A stretch of DNA of 64,000 nucleotides, from the NCBI RefSeq assembly GCF_018595715.1, contig NZ_JAHEOJ010000020.1, forward strand, positions 248,001-312,000, read 5' to 3'. This DNA comes from Glaciecola sp. XM2. Lineage in GTDB: Bacteria > Pseudomonadota > Gammaproteobacteria > Enterobacterales > Alteromonadaceae. Position numbers and translations under genes: made by a program. Of the stretch, positions 27,886 through 38,131 are shown one piece after another. How positions within the stretch are numbered: position 1 is the first letter of the stretch; each line of letters begins with the position of its first letter. The notes under the pieces are model-generated. The model did not search any database. It was not told the origin of the DNA and saw only the letters and a list, made by a program, of their open reading frames with translations.

Positions 27886-28938
27886 ATGCGATTTTCGCCT
27901 TTAGGCCGTTCCGGTTTATCTGTTTCAAGAGTGTGTTTGGGTAGCATGACTTGGGGAATTCAAAATACCCAAGCCGATGCTGACGAACAAATTGCTTACG
28001 CTATCGAGCGGGGCGTAAATTTCATCGATACTGCTGAAATGTATCCGGTCCCACCAAACAAAGAAACTTATGGTGACACCGAGCGCGTCATTGGGGATTG
28101 GTTATCGCGACATCCTCGGATGCGAGAAAAACTGATCATCGCCACTAAAATCGTCGGCCCTGGCTTTGGCTATATTCGCGACGGCTCGATGATTTCTGAA
28201 GAAACGATTCCTGTTGCCATTGATGCGTCGCTTGCTCGCTTGCAAACCGATTACATCGATGTGTATCAGCTGCATTGGCCGAATCGTTTGTCTCCCCATT
28301 TTGGGAAACACTGGCCTAACAGTGTTAAACCTAGTAAAACCGATGTGGCAAAAGAGCGAGCTCGCATGCGCAAAATTGTCATCGCGCTAGGAGAGGCCAT
28401 CAGTGCTGGTAAAATAAGACATTGGGGTCTTTCAGACGATACTCCGTGGGGCATTCATACCTACCTTTCGTTATGCGATGAGCTAGGCGTGCCGCGTCCT
28501 GTATCGATTCAAAATGAGTTTAACCTCGTTCATTTAAAAGACTGGCCATTTTTGATTGAAACCTGTTCCTTTGAAGATGTGGCCTATTTACCATGGTCGC
28601 CACTTGCGAGTGGCATGTTATCGGGTAAATATCGTAATGGTGCTCGCCCTGATGGCAGTCGCTGGACGTTAGTGCAACGACAGGGCTTGTTTAGAGATAC
28701 CGAGCTATCAAGACAGGCAGTTGAAGATTATTGCCAAATTGCGGATAAATACGATGTCACGCCAAGCCAGTTGGCGTTAGCATGGTGCGATCAGGTTGAT
28801 GGCGTTAGCTCCACCATTATTGGTGCAACAACCATGGCGCAGTTAAAAGAAAATATGGACGCGTTTGACCTGACGCTACCAAAAGCATGTCTTGATGACG
28901 TCGCCAACGTAATAAAGCGTTACCCTGCACCCTTTTAA
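27886..28938 (+). CDS. aldo/keto reductase (Tas-like)
   Basis: NADPH-dependent oxidoreductase of 350 residues from the ATG at 27886, which has an AAAGGA ribosome-binding site; the frame is open further upstream to 27817 without family sequence. Catalytic tetrad residues are visible: Asp and Tyr in FIDTAEMYP, Lys in LIIATKIVG, His in YQLHWPNR. The sequence resembles E. coli Tas. Substrate unknown. It sits alone between the deacetylase and the Na/Pi gene. Confidence 0.88.
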   Translation: MRFSPLGRSGLSVSRVCLGSMTWGIQNTQADADEQIAYAIERGVNFIDTAEMYPVPPNKETYGDTERVIGDWLSRHPRMREKLIIATKIVGPGFGYIRDGSMISEETIPVAIDASLARLQTDYIDVYQLHWPNRLSPHFGKHWPNSVKPSKTDVAKERARMRKIVIALGEAISAGKIRHWGLSDDTPWGIHTYLSLCDELGVPRPVSIQNEFNLVHLKDWPFLIETCSFEDVAYLPWSPLASGMLSGKYRNGARPDGSRWTLVQRQGLFRDTELSRQAVEDYCQIADKYDVTPSQLALAWCDQVDGVSSTIIGATTMAQLKENMDAFDLTLPKACLDDVANVIKRYPAPF

Positions 28939-29015
28939 GGTATATTATTGCACTTTAATAATATCGTCATAATTGATGTGTAAAACAAAGTCTGATTGGA
29001 TGTAGGTAGTATTGG

Positions 29016-30170
29016 ATGAATGAAGATTTTCAGTCGCCGGAGCCTTTAAAAGGTTTGTCGACGTGGCCTAAACCTTTACGATGGTTGCTATTAGTTGTAT
29101 TAATTTTTGCGATGCTAACGGCGGTAGGCCTGATAGGTGGTGGATTTAAAACCGCTACCGAAGAGCACGCAAGATCACTTTTTGAGTTTGCCTCCAATCC
29201 TGTGATGGGTCTGATTATTGGAATGGTAGCCACTGCCCTTATTCAATCATCGAGCACCGTATCTTCAATTATTGTGGCAATGGTGGCGGGCGGATTACCC
29301 ATCACTATCGCTATCCCAATGATGATGGGAGCGAATATTGGTACAAGTATTACCAATACTATTGTGAGTCTTGGGCATATCAAAGATAAGCAAGAGTTCC
29401 AAAGAGCTTTTAACGCAGCCACTATCCATGACTTTTTCAACATATTTGCGGTATTGATTTTCTTACCTTTAGAAATCATGTTTGGCTTCTTAGAGTATCT
29501 CAGTGGTGCGCTAGTATCACTTTTTGCACTCGGTAGCGCAGCAGATGTGGGCTCGTTTAACCCTATCAAAGCCGTGACCGGTCCGCTTATCGATAGCGTC
29601 GAATTAGCTACAGCAGGACTTCCAGAGGTATATGCAGGGATAGTACAAATCGTTCTTGGTTTGATGTTGATTATCTTATCCATTACCGGGATGGGTAAAA
29701 TAATGAAGTCCCTCATGGTAGGGAGGGCTCGTTTGATACTCGAAAGAAGTATTGGTGGGGGCTCAGTTTCTGGTATCGCCTCAGGCACTATAGTGACTGT
29801 GCTCGTGCAATCAAGTTCAACCACGACTTCCTTAATGGTGCCACTAGTCGGAAATGGTATCCTCACAGCGAGAGGAATTTACCCATTTACGCTCGGTGCA
29901 AACATAGGCACGTGTATCACCGCATTGATTGCCGCATTAGCCGTAGACGGGCCTAACGCTGTGTTAGCTCTGCAAGTCGCAATCGTGCATTTTTGCTACA
30001 ACGCGTTGGCGGTCTTGGTCATTTATGGTTTGGCGTTTTTGCGAGAGTGGCCCCCAACGATATCGTATCAACTCAGCCTTAAAGTAGCCGAGCAAAAATT
30101 ATATGGTGTTGCTTACATTGTGGGCGTGTTTTTCGTTTTACCTTTACTGGCGATTTTGTTTTTAAGTTAG
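29016..30170 (+). CDS. Na/Pi-cotransporter family membrane protein
   Basis: Inner-membrane protein of 384 residues with two copies of the Na_Pi_cotrans motif, TALIQSSSTVSSIIVAMVAGG in the first half and VTVLVQSSSTTTSLMVPLVG in the second, each followed by a GANIGT segment. The inverted duplication is that of type II (NptA-like) sodium-phosphate cotransporters. Eight or nine membrane helices are likely. Only half a Pho box (GTCAT at 28966-28970) lies upstream, so PhoB control is not supported. Confidence 0.9.
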   Translation: MNEDFQSPEPLKGLSTWPKPLRWLLLVVLIFAMLTAVGLIGGGFKTATEEHARSLFEFASNPVMGLIIGMVATALIQSSSTVSSIIVAMVAGGLPITIAIPMMMGANIGTSITNTIVSLGHIKDKQEFQRAFNAATIHDFFNIFAVLIFLPLEIMFGFLEYLSGALVSLFALGSAADVGSFNPIKAVTGPLIDSVELATAGLPEVYAGIVQIVLGLMLIILSITGMGKIMKSLMVGRARLILERSIGGGSVSGIASGTIVTVLVQSSSTTTSLMVPLVGNGILTARGIYPFTLGANIGTCITALIAALAVDGPNAVLALQVAIVHFCYNALAVLVIYGLAFLREWPPTISYQLSLKVAEQKLYGVAYIVGVFFVLPLLAILFLS

Positions 30171-30174
30171 AGGC

Positions 30175-30199
30175 AAAAAAAAGCTGGCCGAAGCCAGCT
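30175..30199 (-). terminator. terminator of the porin gene
   Basis: AGCTGGC and GCCAGCT arms with a CGAA tetraloop at 30182-30199. On the minus strand it runs into a stretch of eight T, so it terminates the porin gene transcribed from the right. Confidence 0.92.
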
Positions 30200-30220
30200 A
30201 AATGGTCGAGAGAAGTAAAC

Positions 30221-31402
30221 TTAGAATACGTACTTCAGTGAGAACTGTAAGCGGTTCATGTCACCATTAGCACCCGACTCAAGCTCACGTTTGGCAAAGG
30301 TGTACTCACCACCAACAGTGATTTTTGCTGTTGGTTGATACAACAGGTTAGCGCGCATACTGTAAGTGCTTTCTGTTGAGTTAATGCTCATCAGGTCAAG
30401 GTTGTTATCCGCCGTGAACGAAGAATAAACAAAGCTACTGCGATACTTGCTGTTCCAGACATGTCTGTAGGCAATACTGTATGCAGTCGAATCAATAGCT
30501 TCTAGCTCATTGTTATCATCAACCACCGCTCCGTTTGCCGCATTAAGTGCCATGTATCTACCTACACCAGAACCTGTGCTAAATGAAAGTCTAAGGTCAT
30601 TGGTTTCGCCGATTTTAATCTTACTGGTAACACTTACACCCACCGAGGTTTCCGTGCTGTCGATAAGTAAGCCATCATCGTAGGAAATTTGTCTTAGTAG
30701 ACCAGCTACTGCAACATGTCCCCAGTCTGCTTTGTGCGTATAACGGGTCACAAAATCAGGTAGTGGGTTGTCATCCGCTGTTATGCGACCAGCGCCGCTA
30801 TTCGGTGTCACCGTGGTTTCAGGGTTTTCTAGGGCAAATTCCCAAGCACCTGACTTGTACTTAACAAGCGGTTGTCTTTCAAAGATAATGCCGTCTGCAT
30901 TACCTATAAAATCAAGAGTTTCGGGCAATATGGATACATCCATAAAGGTCGACCATGTTTGTCCAACCGTCCAGTTTTTGTAGGTTAGAAATGCATGACG
31001 AATACGCGGTGTGTAAGAGTTACTGATACGATCATCGCCGTTTGGTGTGGCTAGCATATCAAACTCAAGCACGCCAGTAATGGTGTCGCCTTCATCTGTA
31101 GGTGTGGTAGTGGTGAAGCGAAAACGAGATTGACGTATATGAGCGTCAAACTGTGATCCTTCATCATTTTGGCCTACAGGCGTTAAAGTGGGTATATAAA
31201 AATCTCTGCCAATGTTACCTGAGGGAAGTGTGCCATCAGAGTAATTGCTCATTATTGCATCCGCTTTTATATAACCAGAGAACTTGACGGTCGTGTCACC
31301 AATCGTGGCAGCCTGAGTTATTAAGGGAAATGCACCTAAGCATAAGCCTATTGCAATTGCCTGTGCAGTTTTAGTCTTTATTGTCTTCATAGGTGTGTCC
31401 AT
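30221..31402 (-). CDS. DcaP-like outer membrane porin
   Basis: Protein of 393 residues with a signal peptide ending near ITQAATIG, then KFSGYIKADAIMSNYSDG near the mature N-terminus, IRQSRFRFTT, HAFLTYKNWTVGQTWSTFMD and a C-terminal Phe (RLQFSLKYVF). These features fit DcaP-type trimeric porins, which favour anionic small molecules. It is divergent from acs, with a candidate CrbR site between them, so uptake of acetate or related acids is a reasonable inference. The start may also be the Met five residues later. Confidence 0.82.
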   Translation of the reverse strand: MDTPMKTIKTKTAQAIAIGLCLGAFPLITQAATIGDTTVKFSGYIKADAIMSNYSDGTLPSGNIGRDFYIPTLTPVGQNDEGSQFDAHIRQSRFRFTTTTPTDEGDTITGVLEFDMLATPNGDDRISNSYTPRIRHAFLTYKNWTVGQTWSTFMDVSILPETLDFIGNADGIIFERQPLVKYKSGAWEFALENPETTVTPNSGAGRITADDNPLPDFVTRYTHKADWGHVAVAGLLRQISYDDGLLIDSTETSVGVSVTSKIKIGETNDLRLSFSTGSGVGRYMALNAANGAVVDDNNELEAIDSTAYSIAYRHVWNSKYRSSFVYSSFTADNNLDLMSINSTESTYSMRANLLYQPTAKITVGGEYTFAKRELESGANGDMNRLQFSLKYVF

Positions 31403-31564
31403 TTTCGTTAATTGAGTGTAAAAGCTTCGTTAAGCTGTGTGCATTTTTATGTAAAACTTCGACTTTTCAAATTAGCAGATGGTCTATGAGACTATGGTGG
31501 CATTTGTTGAGTAAATACAGGGGATTCGGAGCAGTTATTCCAAGTGGGAACAGGTGTTATTCTG

Positions 31565-31589
31565 CGGTAATACCAAAGTCTCATTTTTG
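31565..31589 (+). promoter_or_regulatory. candidate CrbR-binding element upstream of acs
   Basis: A 25-base element with the core ACCAAAGTCTCATTTTTG at 31572-31589, preceded by CGGTAAT. It ends 62 bases before the acs start codon. It matches 21 of 25 positions with an element at 38065-38089 between crbS and the actP operon. No other shared block of this length was noticed in the window. Confidence 0.55.
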
Positions 31590-31651
31590 TTTGCGCTAAG
31601 AAGGCTATTGTTAACAGCGTAATCAAACAAGCATTTGACGGAGGCAGAACC

Positions 31652-33595
31652 ATGAATGCCAAGACATACCCAGTGCCTGATGCACTATTAAAAGGTCCAC
31701 ACTTCAGCGATGAAGATTATCAAGCTATGTATAAAGCGTCGGTGGAGAACCCAGATGAATTTTGGCGTTCACAACTAGGCGAGCTAGATTGGTATAAGAC
31801 CCCCACTATTATCAAAAACACTTCTTTTAGCCAAGATAACTGCGACATTAAGTGGTTTGAAGATGGGCAGCTTAATGCTAGCTACAACTGTATTGATCGC
31901 CATTTAGAAAAGAACGCCAAGAAAACCGCTATCTTTTGGGAAGGTGACTCGCCAGAAGATTCAGAGAATGTCACCTATCAGCAGCTTCACTATGAAGTAT
32001 GTAAGTTAGCCAATGGCCTTAAAAAGCTAGGTGTTAACAAAGGCGATAGAGTGGCTATTTATATGCCAATGGTGCCTCATGCAGCATATGCTATGTTAGC
32101 TTGCGCACGCATTGGCGCGGTGCATTCTGTTATTTTCGGTGGTTTCTCGCCAAACGCGATTGCAGATCGCATCAACAACAGTGATGCCAAAGTAGTAATC
32201 ACTGCCGACCAAGGCCGTCGAGCCGGGCGTTCGGTGCCATTAAAAGCCAATGTTGACGAAGCGATTGCTAATGGCGCATGCCCTAGCATAAAAGCGGTTG
32301 TTACCCAAAAGTTGACTGGCGGTGATATCGCTTGGAACGACGATGTTGACGTTTGGTGGCATGACCTGATTGACGATTGTTCAGCACAATGTGAGCCAGA
32401 AGTGATGGACGCTGAAGACCCATTATTCATCTTGTACACTTCAGGCTCAACCGGCCAGCCTAAGGGTGTTGTGCATACCACTGGCGGTTATCTATTGTAT
32501 ACATCATTAACGTTCCGCTATGCGTTTGATTACAAAGAAGACGATATTTACTGGTGTACTGCTGATGTGGGCTGGATCACAGGTCATAGTTATATGACGT
32601 ATGGACCGCTTGCAAACGGTGCGTCGCAAGTATTCTTCGAAGGTGTACCCACTTACCCAGATGTGAGAAGAATTGCACAAGTTGTTGAGAAATATAAAGT
32701 AAACAGTCTTTATACCGCGCCAACAGCCATTCGTGCGCTGATGGCTCACGGTGAGAAGCCTGTTGAAGGTTGTGATCTCTCCTCACTACGCGTGCTTGGT
32801 TCAGTAGGTGAGCCAATCAACCCTGAAGCGTGGGAGTGGTATCACCGCGTGATTGGTCAAGGTCGTTGTCCGATTATCGATTCTTGGTGGCAAACAGAGA
32901 CAGGTGGAATGATGATCGCGCCACTTCCTGCTGCCACAGAGCTTAAGCCTGGTTCAGCCACGCGTCCACTTTTTGGTGTTCAGCCTGCATTATTTGATGC
33001 GGATGGCAACGAATTGGAAGGCGCGAATGAAGGCAACTTGGTTATTAAAGACAGCTGGCCTTCACAGGCGCGTACGGTTTATGGTGACCATAAACGCTTC
33101 ATCGAAACCTACTTTAGTGCCTACCCTGACGTATATTTCACGGGAGACGGAGCACGTCGAGACGAAGATGGCTTTTATTGGATTACCGGTCGTGTAGATG
33201 ATGTATTGAATGTATCGGGTCACAGGCTTGGCACGGCTGAAATTGAGTCTGCGCTGGTCGCTCATGCGCTTATTGCAGAAGCAGCTGTAGTAGGGTATCC
33301 GCACGATATTAAAGGCCAAGGTATCTATGTTTATATTACGCCAAATGAAGGCGTAGAGGCTGACGATAACCTGACTGCCGAGATTCGTACTTGGGTACGT
33401 AAAGAACTCAGCCCCATTGCAACGCCTGATATTATTCAGTGGACTACTGGTCTTCCGAAAACACGTTCAGGTAAAATTATGCGCAGAATTTTGCGTAAAA
33501 TTGCCGCGAATGAGCATGAGCAGTTAGGTGATACATCTACCTTGGCAGATCCATCTGTTGTTACCTCTTTAATTGACAAGAGATTGAACCGCTAA
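31652..33595 (+). CDS. acs: acetyl-CoA synthetase
   Basis: AMP-forming acetate:CoA ligase of 647 residues (E. coli 652) that activates acetate to acetyl-CoA. Adenylate-forming core motifs are [45 protein letters not shown] and [20 protein letters not shown]. The catalytic lysine in TRSGKIMRR is Lys608, the residue acetylated in other bacteria to shut the enzyme off. A GGAGG ribosome-binding site precedes the ATG. The CrbS/CrbR system, known to control acs, is encoded just downstream. Confidence 0.97.
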   Translation: MNAKTYPVPDALLKGPHFSDEDYQAMYKASVENPDEFWRSQLGELDWYKTPTIIKNTSFSQDNCDIKWFEDGQLNASYNCIDRHLEKNAKKTAIFWEGDSPEDSENVTYQQLHYEVCKLANGLKKLGVNKGDRVAIYMPMVPHAAYAMLACARIGAVHSVIFGGFSPNAIADRINNSDAKVVITADQGRRAGRSVPLKANVDEAIANGACPSIKAVVTQKLTGGDIAWNDDVDVWWHDLIDDCSAQCEPEVMDAEDPLFILYTSGSTGQPKGVVHTTGGYLLYTSLTFRYAFDYKEDDIYWCTADVGWITGHSYMTYGPLANGASQVFFEGVPTYPDVRRIAQVVEKYKVNSLYTAPTAIRALMAHGEKPVEGCDLSSLRVLGSVGEPINPEAWEWYHRVIGQGRCPIIDSWWQTETGGMMIAPLPAATELKPGSATRPLFGVQPALFDADGNELEGANEGNLVIKDSWPSQARTVYGDHKRFIETYFSAYPDVYFTGDGARRDEDGFYWITGRVDDVLNVSGHRLGTAEIESALVAHALIAEAAVVGYPHDIKGQGIYVYITPNEGVEADDNLTAEIRTWVRKELSPIATPDIIQWTTGLPKTRSGKIMRRILRKIAANEHEQLGDTSTLADPSVVTSLIDKRLNR

Positions 33596-33615
33596 TTACT
33601 GCTTGCAGTGACGTA

Positions 33616-33641
33616 AAGGAGGCTTTTTAGCCTCCTTTTCT
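33616..33641 (+). terminator. terminator of acs
   Basis: AAGGAGGCT and AGCCTCCTT arms with a TTTT loop, followed by a T-rich tail. Confidence 0.9.
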
Positions 33642-33726
33642 TTTATATCACATTGCCTCTTCCTTCCTTGTTAACATCTTGTTAAACTCAAAAATATTCA
33701 AGCTACATGTTTTAAGGGTACCTTTC

Positions 33727-34380
33727 ATGATTTCATTGCTAATTGCCGACGACCATCCGTTGTATAGGGATGCCCTAAAAGGCGCTTTGTCAATGGGTTT
33801 TGAAGACCTAACCATTTTAGAGTCTGGCGATTTAAATGAAACGGTATCTACTTTAGAAAAGTCAGAGGTTGACTTGTTATTGCTTGACTTGCATATGCCA
33901 GGCAGTAGCGATTTGTTTGGTTTTTTACATATTCAAAAATTACATCCTGATTTACCTATTGCGGTAGTCTCAGGAACTGAAGATGCGTCCTTAATCTCTA
34001 AGATTGTCGGGTTAGGTGCGATGGGTTTTATCCCTAAAACCGCAAGTGCACAAGACATTAAAGATGCCGTAAGCAATATGCTTGAAGGTGATGTTTGGGT
34101 GCCAGAGGCAGTACGTCAACAAATACAAGATGTAGATGAAACCTTCTCAGAACTAGCAGAAAATGTGGCCAGTTTGACGCCCTCTCAATACAAAGTGTTG
34201 TGTTATATGCGCGATGGTTTGCTCAATAAACAGATAGGATACAACTTAGACATTGCTGAAGCGACGGTTAAGGCGCACGTTACCGCGATATTCCGCAAGC
34301 TTGGTATCAACAATCGAACTCAAGCCGTTTTGATCGCGTCTCAGTTGCAGCTAGAGCCACCAGTAAAAGAAGAAGTGTAA
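33727..34380 (+). CDS. crbR: LuxR-family response regulator CrbR
   Basis: NarL/FixJ-type regulator of 217 residues. The receiver domain has Asp8-Asp9 (IADDHPLYRDAL) and phosphoacceptor Asp54 (LLLLDLHMPG); the C-terminal LuxR helix-turn-helix reads SLTPSQYKVLCYMRDGLLNK and ATVKAHVTAIFRKLGINNRT. Its place between acs and the SSS-domain kinase identifies it as CrbR, the activator of acs in the Vibrio acetate switch. The start at 33727 is chosen because the receiver domain begins there; the upstream extension to 33679 is not conserved sequence. Confidence 0.9.
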   Translation: MISLLIADDHPLYRDALKGALSMGFEDLTILESGDLNETVSTLEKSEVDLLLLDLHMPGSSDLFGFLHIQKLHPDLPIAVVSGTEDASLISKIVGLGAMGFIPKTASAQDIKDAVSNMLEGDVWVPEAVRQQIQDVDETFSELAENVASLTPSQYKVLCYMRDGLLNKQIGYNLDIAEATVKAHVTAIFRKLGINNRTQAVLIASQLQLEPPVKEEV

Positions 34381-34408
34381 ACATCTTATTACTCTGGACA
34401 AATTGAAT

Positions 34409-34436
34409 GCTAAACGGACTTCTCCTTTAGCGTTTT
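34409..34436. terminator. weak stem-loop between crbR and crbS
   Basis: GCTAAA-GGA and TCC-TTTAGC arms with one bulge, followed by GTTTT on the plus strand. Lies between converging genes; weak. Confidence 0.4.
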
Positions 34437-34549
34437 AACGTGTTTTGTTTCAACCATACCAACAAATATTGATGCTTTACTTATGCGTTAAGCATTATCC
34501 TGCAGCCATGCTTTAACCATCCTTTAGCGAACTTTTAGCCAGCAACTGC

Positions 34550-37500
34550 TCATTGTGCGCCTCTGTCTTTTTTATCTTCCACTTCTACATGTTTTATAAA
34601 CTTCGCCATACTCTGGATAAGCGTACGAAGTTTGGCTGGTTTTAAGGGCTTTGCAAGATAATTGACCCCTTGTTCACTACAGGCTTGCATTAAGGCGTCG
34701 CCACGTTGTGCGGTCACCAAACAAGCTGGAAGGATGGTATTTTGCTGGTGCCTAATTATATCTATAATCTCAAGCCCATCAGGCCCGCGACCTAGCTGAT
34801 AATCCACCAGTAGAATATGTGGAGAAAAATCTGCAGCAATCACCTTTGCTTGTTCAAAGTTTTGCGCAGTTTGAACATCAATGCCCCATTTGCTCAACAA
34901 AGTGTACATCGCATCGAGGTTTTCTCTTTGATCATCGATACATAAAATCTTCAACTTATTAAAGATAGACTTAGACGGTGAACGCACCACTTTGGGCACT
35001 TCTGGCGCAGAGACCTGCTGAAATTGAACAGAGAAGCAAGAGCCTTTGTTTTCGACCGAGTGCACACGGACTTTACAATTTAACTGCTGGGTAAGACGCT
35101 TGACCACTCCAAGGCCTAATCCAATGCCTTGCACCTCGGTGTTTTCAACACGATAGAAGTCGCTAAAGATGGCTGCTTGCTGTATTTCCGGAATGCCAAT
35201 CCCCGTGTCGCGTAGCTCAATGCGAACTTGTTCTTTAACGACTCTAACGGTTAATAAGACCTTTCCTTTTTCGGTATATTTAACCGCATTAGAAGCAAGG
35301 TTCTGAACAATACGGTAAAGGTAGGTTTTGTCAGCACTGATATAGCAGTCTTGGATGCGGCTTCGAAACGCCAGTCCGCGCTCTTTCGCTTTCATGCCCA
35401 TTTCGTTGATAATGGGCGTAACTAGCTCTCTGACATTTACCGTTTCAATAAAGGGTTTCAGTTCGCCTTGGTCTAGGCGGGATATATCTAAAATTGTGCT
35501 GATTAGCGTTTCACTAGACACCACCGAATCGGTTAGCTTACGGATCGTATTGGTTAAATCAGGATCTAAATCCGCTTCTTCTAATACAGTCAGGTAGAGC
35601 TTTGCGGCATTCAAAGGTTGCAATACATCATGACTCGCAAGTGCTAAAAACCTCGTTTTACTGGCATTTGCATCTTCAGCCTCTTGTCGTGCGCGTATTA
35701 GTTTGGTTTCTAAACGATTTCTGCGCTCTATTTCTAAACGAAGTTCAGCATTGATTGAATGCACTTCCTCGGTACGCTTTGCCACGCGAGCAGCAAGATT
35801 GATATTCGATTCTTTTAATGCTTGCTGAATTTCTACATGTCCGGTGATGTCGTTAAAACTGGTGACAAAACCGCCCCCTGGTAACGGATTCCCGACCATT
35901 TCAATGACATGTCCATCATCACGTTGGCGGGTAAACCGATGAGGTGTGCCGTTGCGTAAATGTTCCATCCGCTTTTCAACTTGTAATTCCATCTCTCCTG
36001 GACCACAGTCACCTCTGAGCACGTTATGCCGTATCAATTGTTCAACGGACACACCTACCTGCACGAGTTCTTGTGGGTATGAAAACAAGTCTAAATAGCG
36101 TTTATTCCAAGCGACCAGGTTTAGGTTTTTATCCACCACACTGATACCCTGCTCAATATTCTCCAATGATGTCAACAATGCACTCATGTTAAATTGCATG
36201 GCTTGCGTGGTATCGTCAAAGAAGTTGACAACGTCGGTGATATCTAATTTTTTACCGCGCACCACGCTGTCAATTAATGCTTTTGCGCTAGATGATCCTA
36301 CTACACCGCCAAGTGCACGCTCCACAAATTCGAGAAGTGACTCACTCGCTTTTTCGCTTTTTTGCAACTGAACATCGTTTTGGGCTTCAAAATGCTTGAA
36401 CAACTGTTCGCAGCGCTTTTCTCCGGTAAACCTACTCAATAGTGTTTGTAAGTCGGTCACAGTGACTTCGAAGATGGCATCATTTGTAAATGCAGAGCTA
36501 TAGGTAGCTGGCGCAACGAATGCTTTTGCTTGAATACGGTCAATCAAGCGCGGTTTTGACATAAGCGAAAAGCCAACATATGCAATGATATTGGCAAAGA
36601 GGCTCAAGATTGCACCTTTGCTGACGATTTCGCCTTGGTAAATGGATGTATCAGGCTCGATAAGTGGGAACAGCAAAAACATCAGCCAAACAATAAAGCC
36701 TGAAACTAAACCCGCGTAGACCCCGTGAGCATGTCCTCGTTCCCAATACAGCCCACCGACGATCGCCGGTAGTAGCTGAATCACAAGTGAGAATGCTAGC
36801 AGGCCAATGGACGCCAACGGCGCGTGATATGCCATTTGCTGCTGATAAGTGAAAGCAAGTAGTAGGATAAAAAATATCACAACCCGACGCGTCATTTTAA
36901 TTCGTCTGACGCGGTCAATACCACCAGACATATTGCGTTCCATAAACTTCGGCAAAATGACGTCGTTGGTGATCATAGTACTTAGAGTAAGAGTTGCGAC
37001 AATAATCATTGCCGTGGCGGCAGAAAGACCGCCAATGAATACAATCATTTGTAACATCAAACTATCGGAAAATTGTGCAATGCCCATTACGTATCGGTCT
37101 GCATTGATGGGATTGTCAGCAAAGATTGCATTCCCCGCAGAAGCAATAATAGGGATGGTTAGTGCAATTAATGCTAGATAAAGCGGAAACACCCAGCGAG
37201 CTTTGCGTATATGTTCAATGTGTAAGTTGTCTACGACGGTGACGTGAAACTGTCGAGGCAAGCATATAATGGCAGCCGCTGCCATGAGTGTCTGTGCCCA
37301 AAATGTGAACGAGGTAAAGTCACTTAAAGCATCTGCAGTAACATATTCGCTCAGCAAATCGTGAGTATGATAGGTTTGCCAGTATCGATATCCCACAAAG
37401 GCGACGAGTATTAGCGCAAGAAGTTTAATGCATGACTCAAAGGACATCGCCAACATCAACCCTCGTCGATACTGGGTAACGTCGGTGTTACGGGTACCAA

Positions 37501-38002
37501 AATACATGGCAAAAACCGCAATAAACGCAGTAGCAATGATAACAATTAGTTGACTATCTTTTTGCTCAGAAACCATTTGAAAGGTTGAACCTACTGCTTT
37601 TAACTGAAGTGCTATATAGGGGATGGTGGCGAGTAGTGCGATTATTGTTACCATCAAAGCCACGACTTGGCGTTTACCGTAACGAGAGCTGATAAAGTCA
37701 GATATGGTGCTGATGTGCTGTTTTTTACTAACGTGTGTGAGCTTGTATATAAAGGAATTAAATATTAAATACACGATGATTGGGCCGAGCAAAATCGGCA
37801 AGAACATCCACTGTTCGCTGCTCGATTGCCCAACTGCTCCAAAAAATGTCCAGGCAGTACAATAGATGCCTAATGCTAAACAGTAGACTAAAGGATGAGA
37901 TGTGATCCAGCGTGCTGTAGGACTGTTTCTATCCCCCCATTTTGCAATCCAAAATAATAGTAGTAAATACGCTAGAGCAAGCGCCAGCCATCCGATTGAC
38001 AT
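34550..38002 (-). CDS. crbS: CrbS: sodium/solute symporter-domain hybrid histidine kinase
   Basis: Sensor of 1150 residues from the ATG at 38002, which has AGGA six bases upstream. Order: SSS-family transporter domain with about 13 helices (1-500), a STAC-like segment (about 515-590, FTGEKRCEQLFKHF to LEFVERALGG), a PAS domain (about 610-730), a coiled coil, HisKA with His791 in LASHDVLQPLNA, an HATPase domain, and a C-terminal receiver with Asp1067 in ILLVDYQLG. This is the architecture of CrbS, which with CrbR drives acs expression. Divergent from DUF4212-actP. The longer frame to 38065 is not needed. Confidence 0.93.
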   Translation of the reverse strand: MSIGWLALALAYLLLLFWIAKWGDRNSPTARWITSHPLVYCLALGIYCTAWTFFGAVGQSSSEQWMFLPILLGPIIVYLIFNSFIYKLTHVSKKQHISTISDFISSRYGKRQVVALMVTIIALLATIPYIALQLKAVGSTFQMVSEQKDSQLIVIIATAFIAVFAMYFGTRNTDVTQYRRGLMLAMSFESCIKLLALILVAFVGYRYWQTYHTHDLLSEYVTADALSDFTSFTFWAQTLMAAAAIICLPRQFHVTVVDNLHIEHIRKARWVFPLYLALIALTIPIIASAGNAIFADNPINADRYVMGIAQFSDSLMLQMIVFIGGLSAATAMIIVATLTLSTMITNDVILPKFMERNMSGGIDRVRRIKMTRRVVIFFILLLAFTYQQQMAYHAPLASIGLLAFSLVIQLLPAIVGGLYWERGHAHGVYAGLVSGFIVWLMFLLFPLIEPDTSIYQGEIVSKGAILSLFANIIAYVGFSLMSKPRLIDRIQAKAFVAPATYSSAFTNDAIFEVTVTDLQTLLSRFTGEKRCEQLFKHFEAQNDVQLQKSEKASESLLEFVERALGGVVGSSSAKALIDSVVRGKKLDITDVVNFFDDTTQAMQFNMSALLTSLENIEQGISVVDKNLNLVAWNKRYLDLFSYPQELVQVGVSVEQLIRHNVLRGDCGPGEMELQVEKRMEHLRNGTPHRFTRQRDDGHVIEMVGNPLPGGGFVTSFNDITGHVEIQQALKESNINLAARVAKRTEEVHSINAELRLEIERRNRLETKLIRARQEAEDANASKTRFLALASHDVLQPLNAAKLYLTVLEEADLDPDLTNTIRKLTDSVVSSETLISTILDISRLDQGELKPFIETVNVRELVTPIINEMGMKAKERGLAFRSRIQDCYISADKTYLYRIVQNLASNAVKYTEKGKVLLTVRVVKEQVRIELRDTGIGIPEIQQAAIFSDFYRVENTEVQGIGLGLGVVKRLTQQLNCKVRVHSVENKGSCFSVQFQQVSAPEVPKVVRSPSKSIFNKLKILCIDDQRENLDAMYTLLSKWGIDVQTAQNFEQAKVIAADFSPHILLVDYQLGRGPDGLEIIDIIRHQQNTILPACLVTAQRGDALMQACSEQGVNYLAKPLKPAKLRTLIQSMAKFIKHVEVEDKKDRGAQ

Positions 38003-38064
38003 GTAAATTCCTATACAAGCATTTAACAATTGGTACTTTATCACAGAACCGTCTAATACTAACA

Positions 38065-38089
38065 CCGTAAGACCAAGGTCTCATTTTCG
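38065..38089 (+). promoter_or_regulatory. candidate CrbR-binding element between crbS and actP operon
   Basis: Second copy of the acs element, with core ACCAAGGTCTCATTTTCG at 38072-38089 preceded by CCGTAAG. 21 of 25 positions agree with the acs copy and the orientation relative to the plus-strand gene is the same. It lies 168 bases before the DUF4212 start and 62 bases before the crbS start on the other strand. Confidence 0.55.
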
Positions 38090-38131
38090 CATGGTGTCAA
38101 CAAAACTAGAGTTACCACTATCCCTGTGACG

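Noticed and set aside
28959-28985. CGTCATAATTGATGTG as a Pho box for the Na/Pi gene
   Set aside because: Only the first half resembles the consensus; the second half does not contain CTGTCAC or similar.
31393-31599. Open frame of 68 codons in the porin/acs intergenic region
   Set aside because: It overlaps the candidate CrbR element, has no ribosome-binding site and looks like random translation.
38003-38065. N-terminal extension of crbS
   Set aside because: The extension is outside the transporter fold; the ATG at 38002 has an AGGA site six bases upstream.
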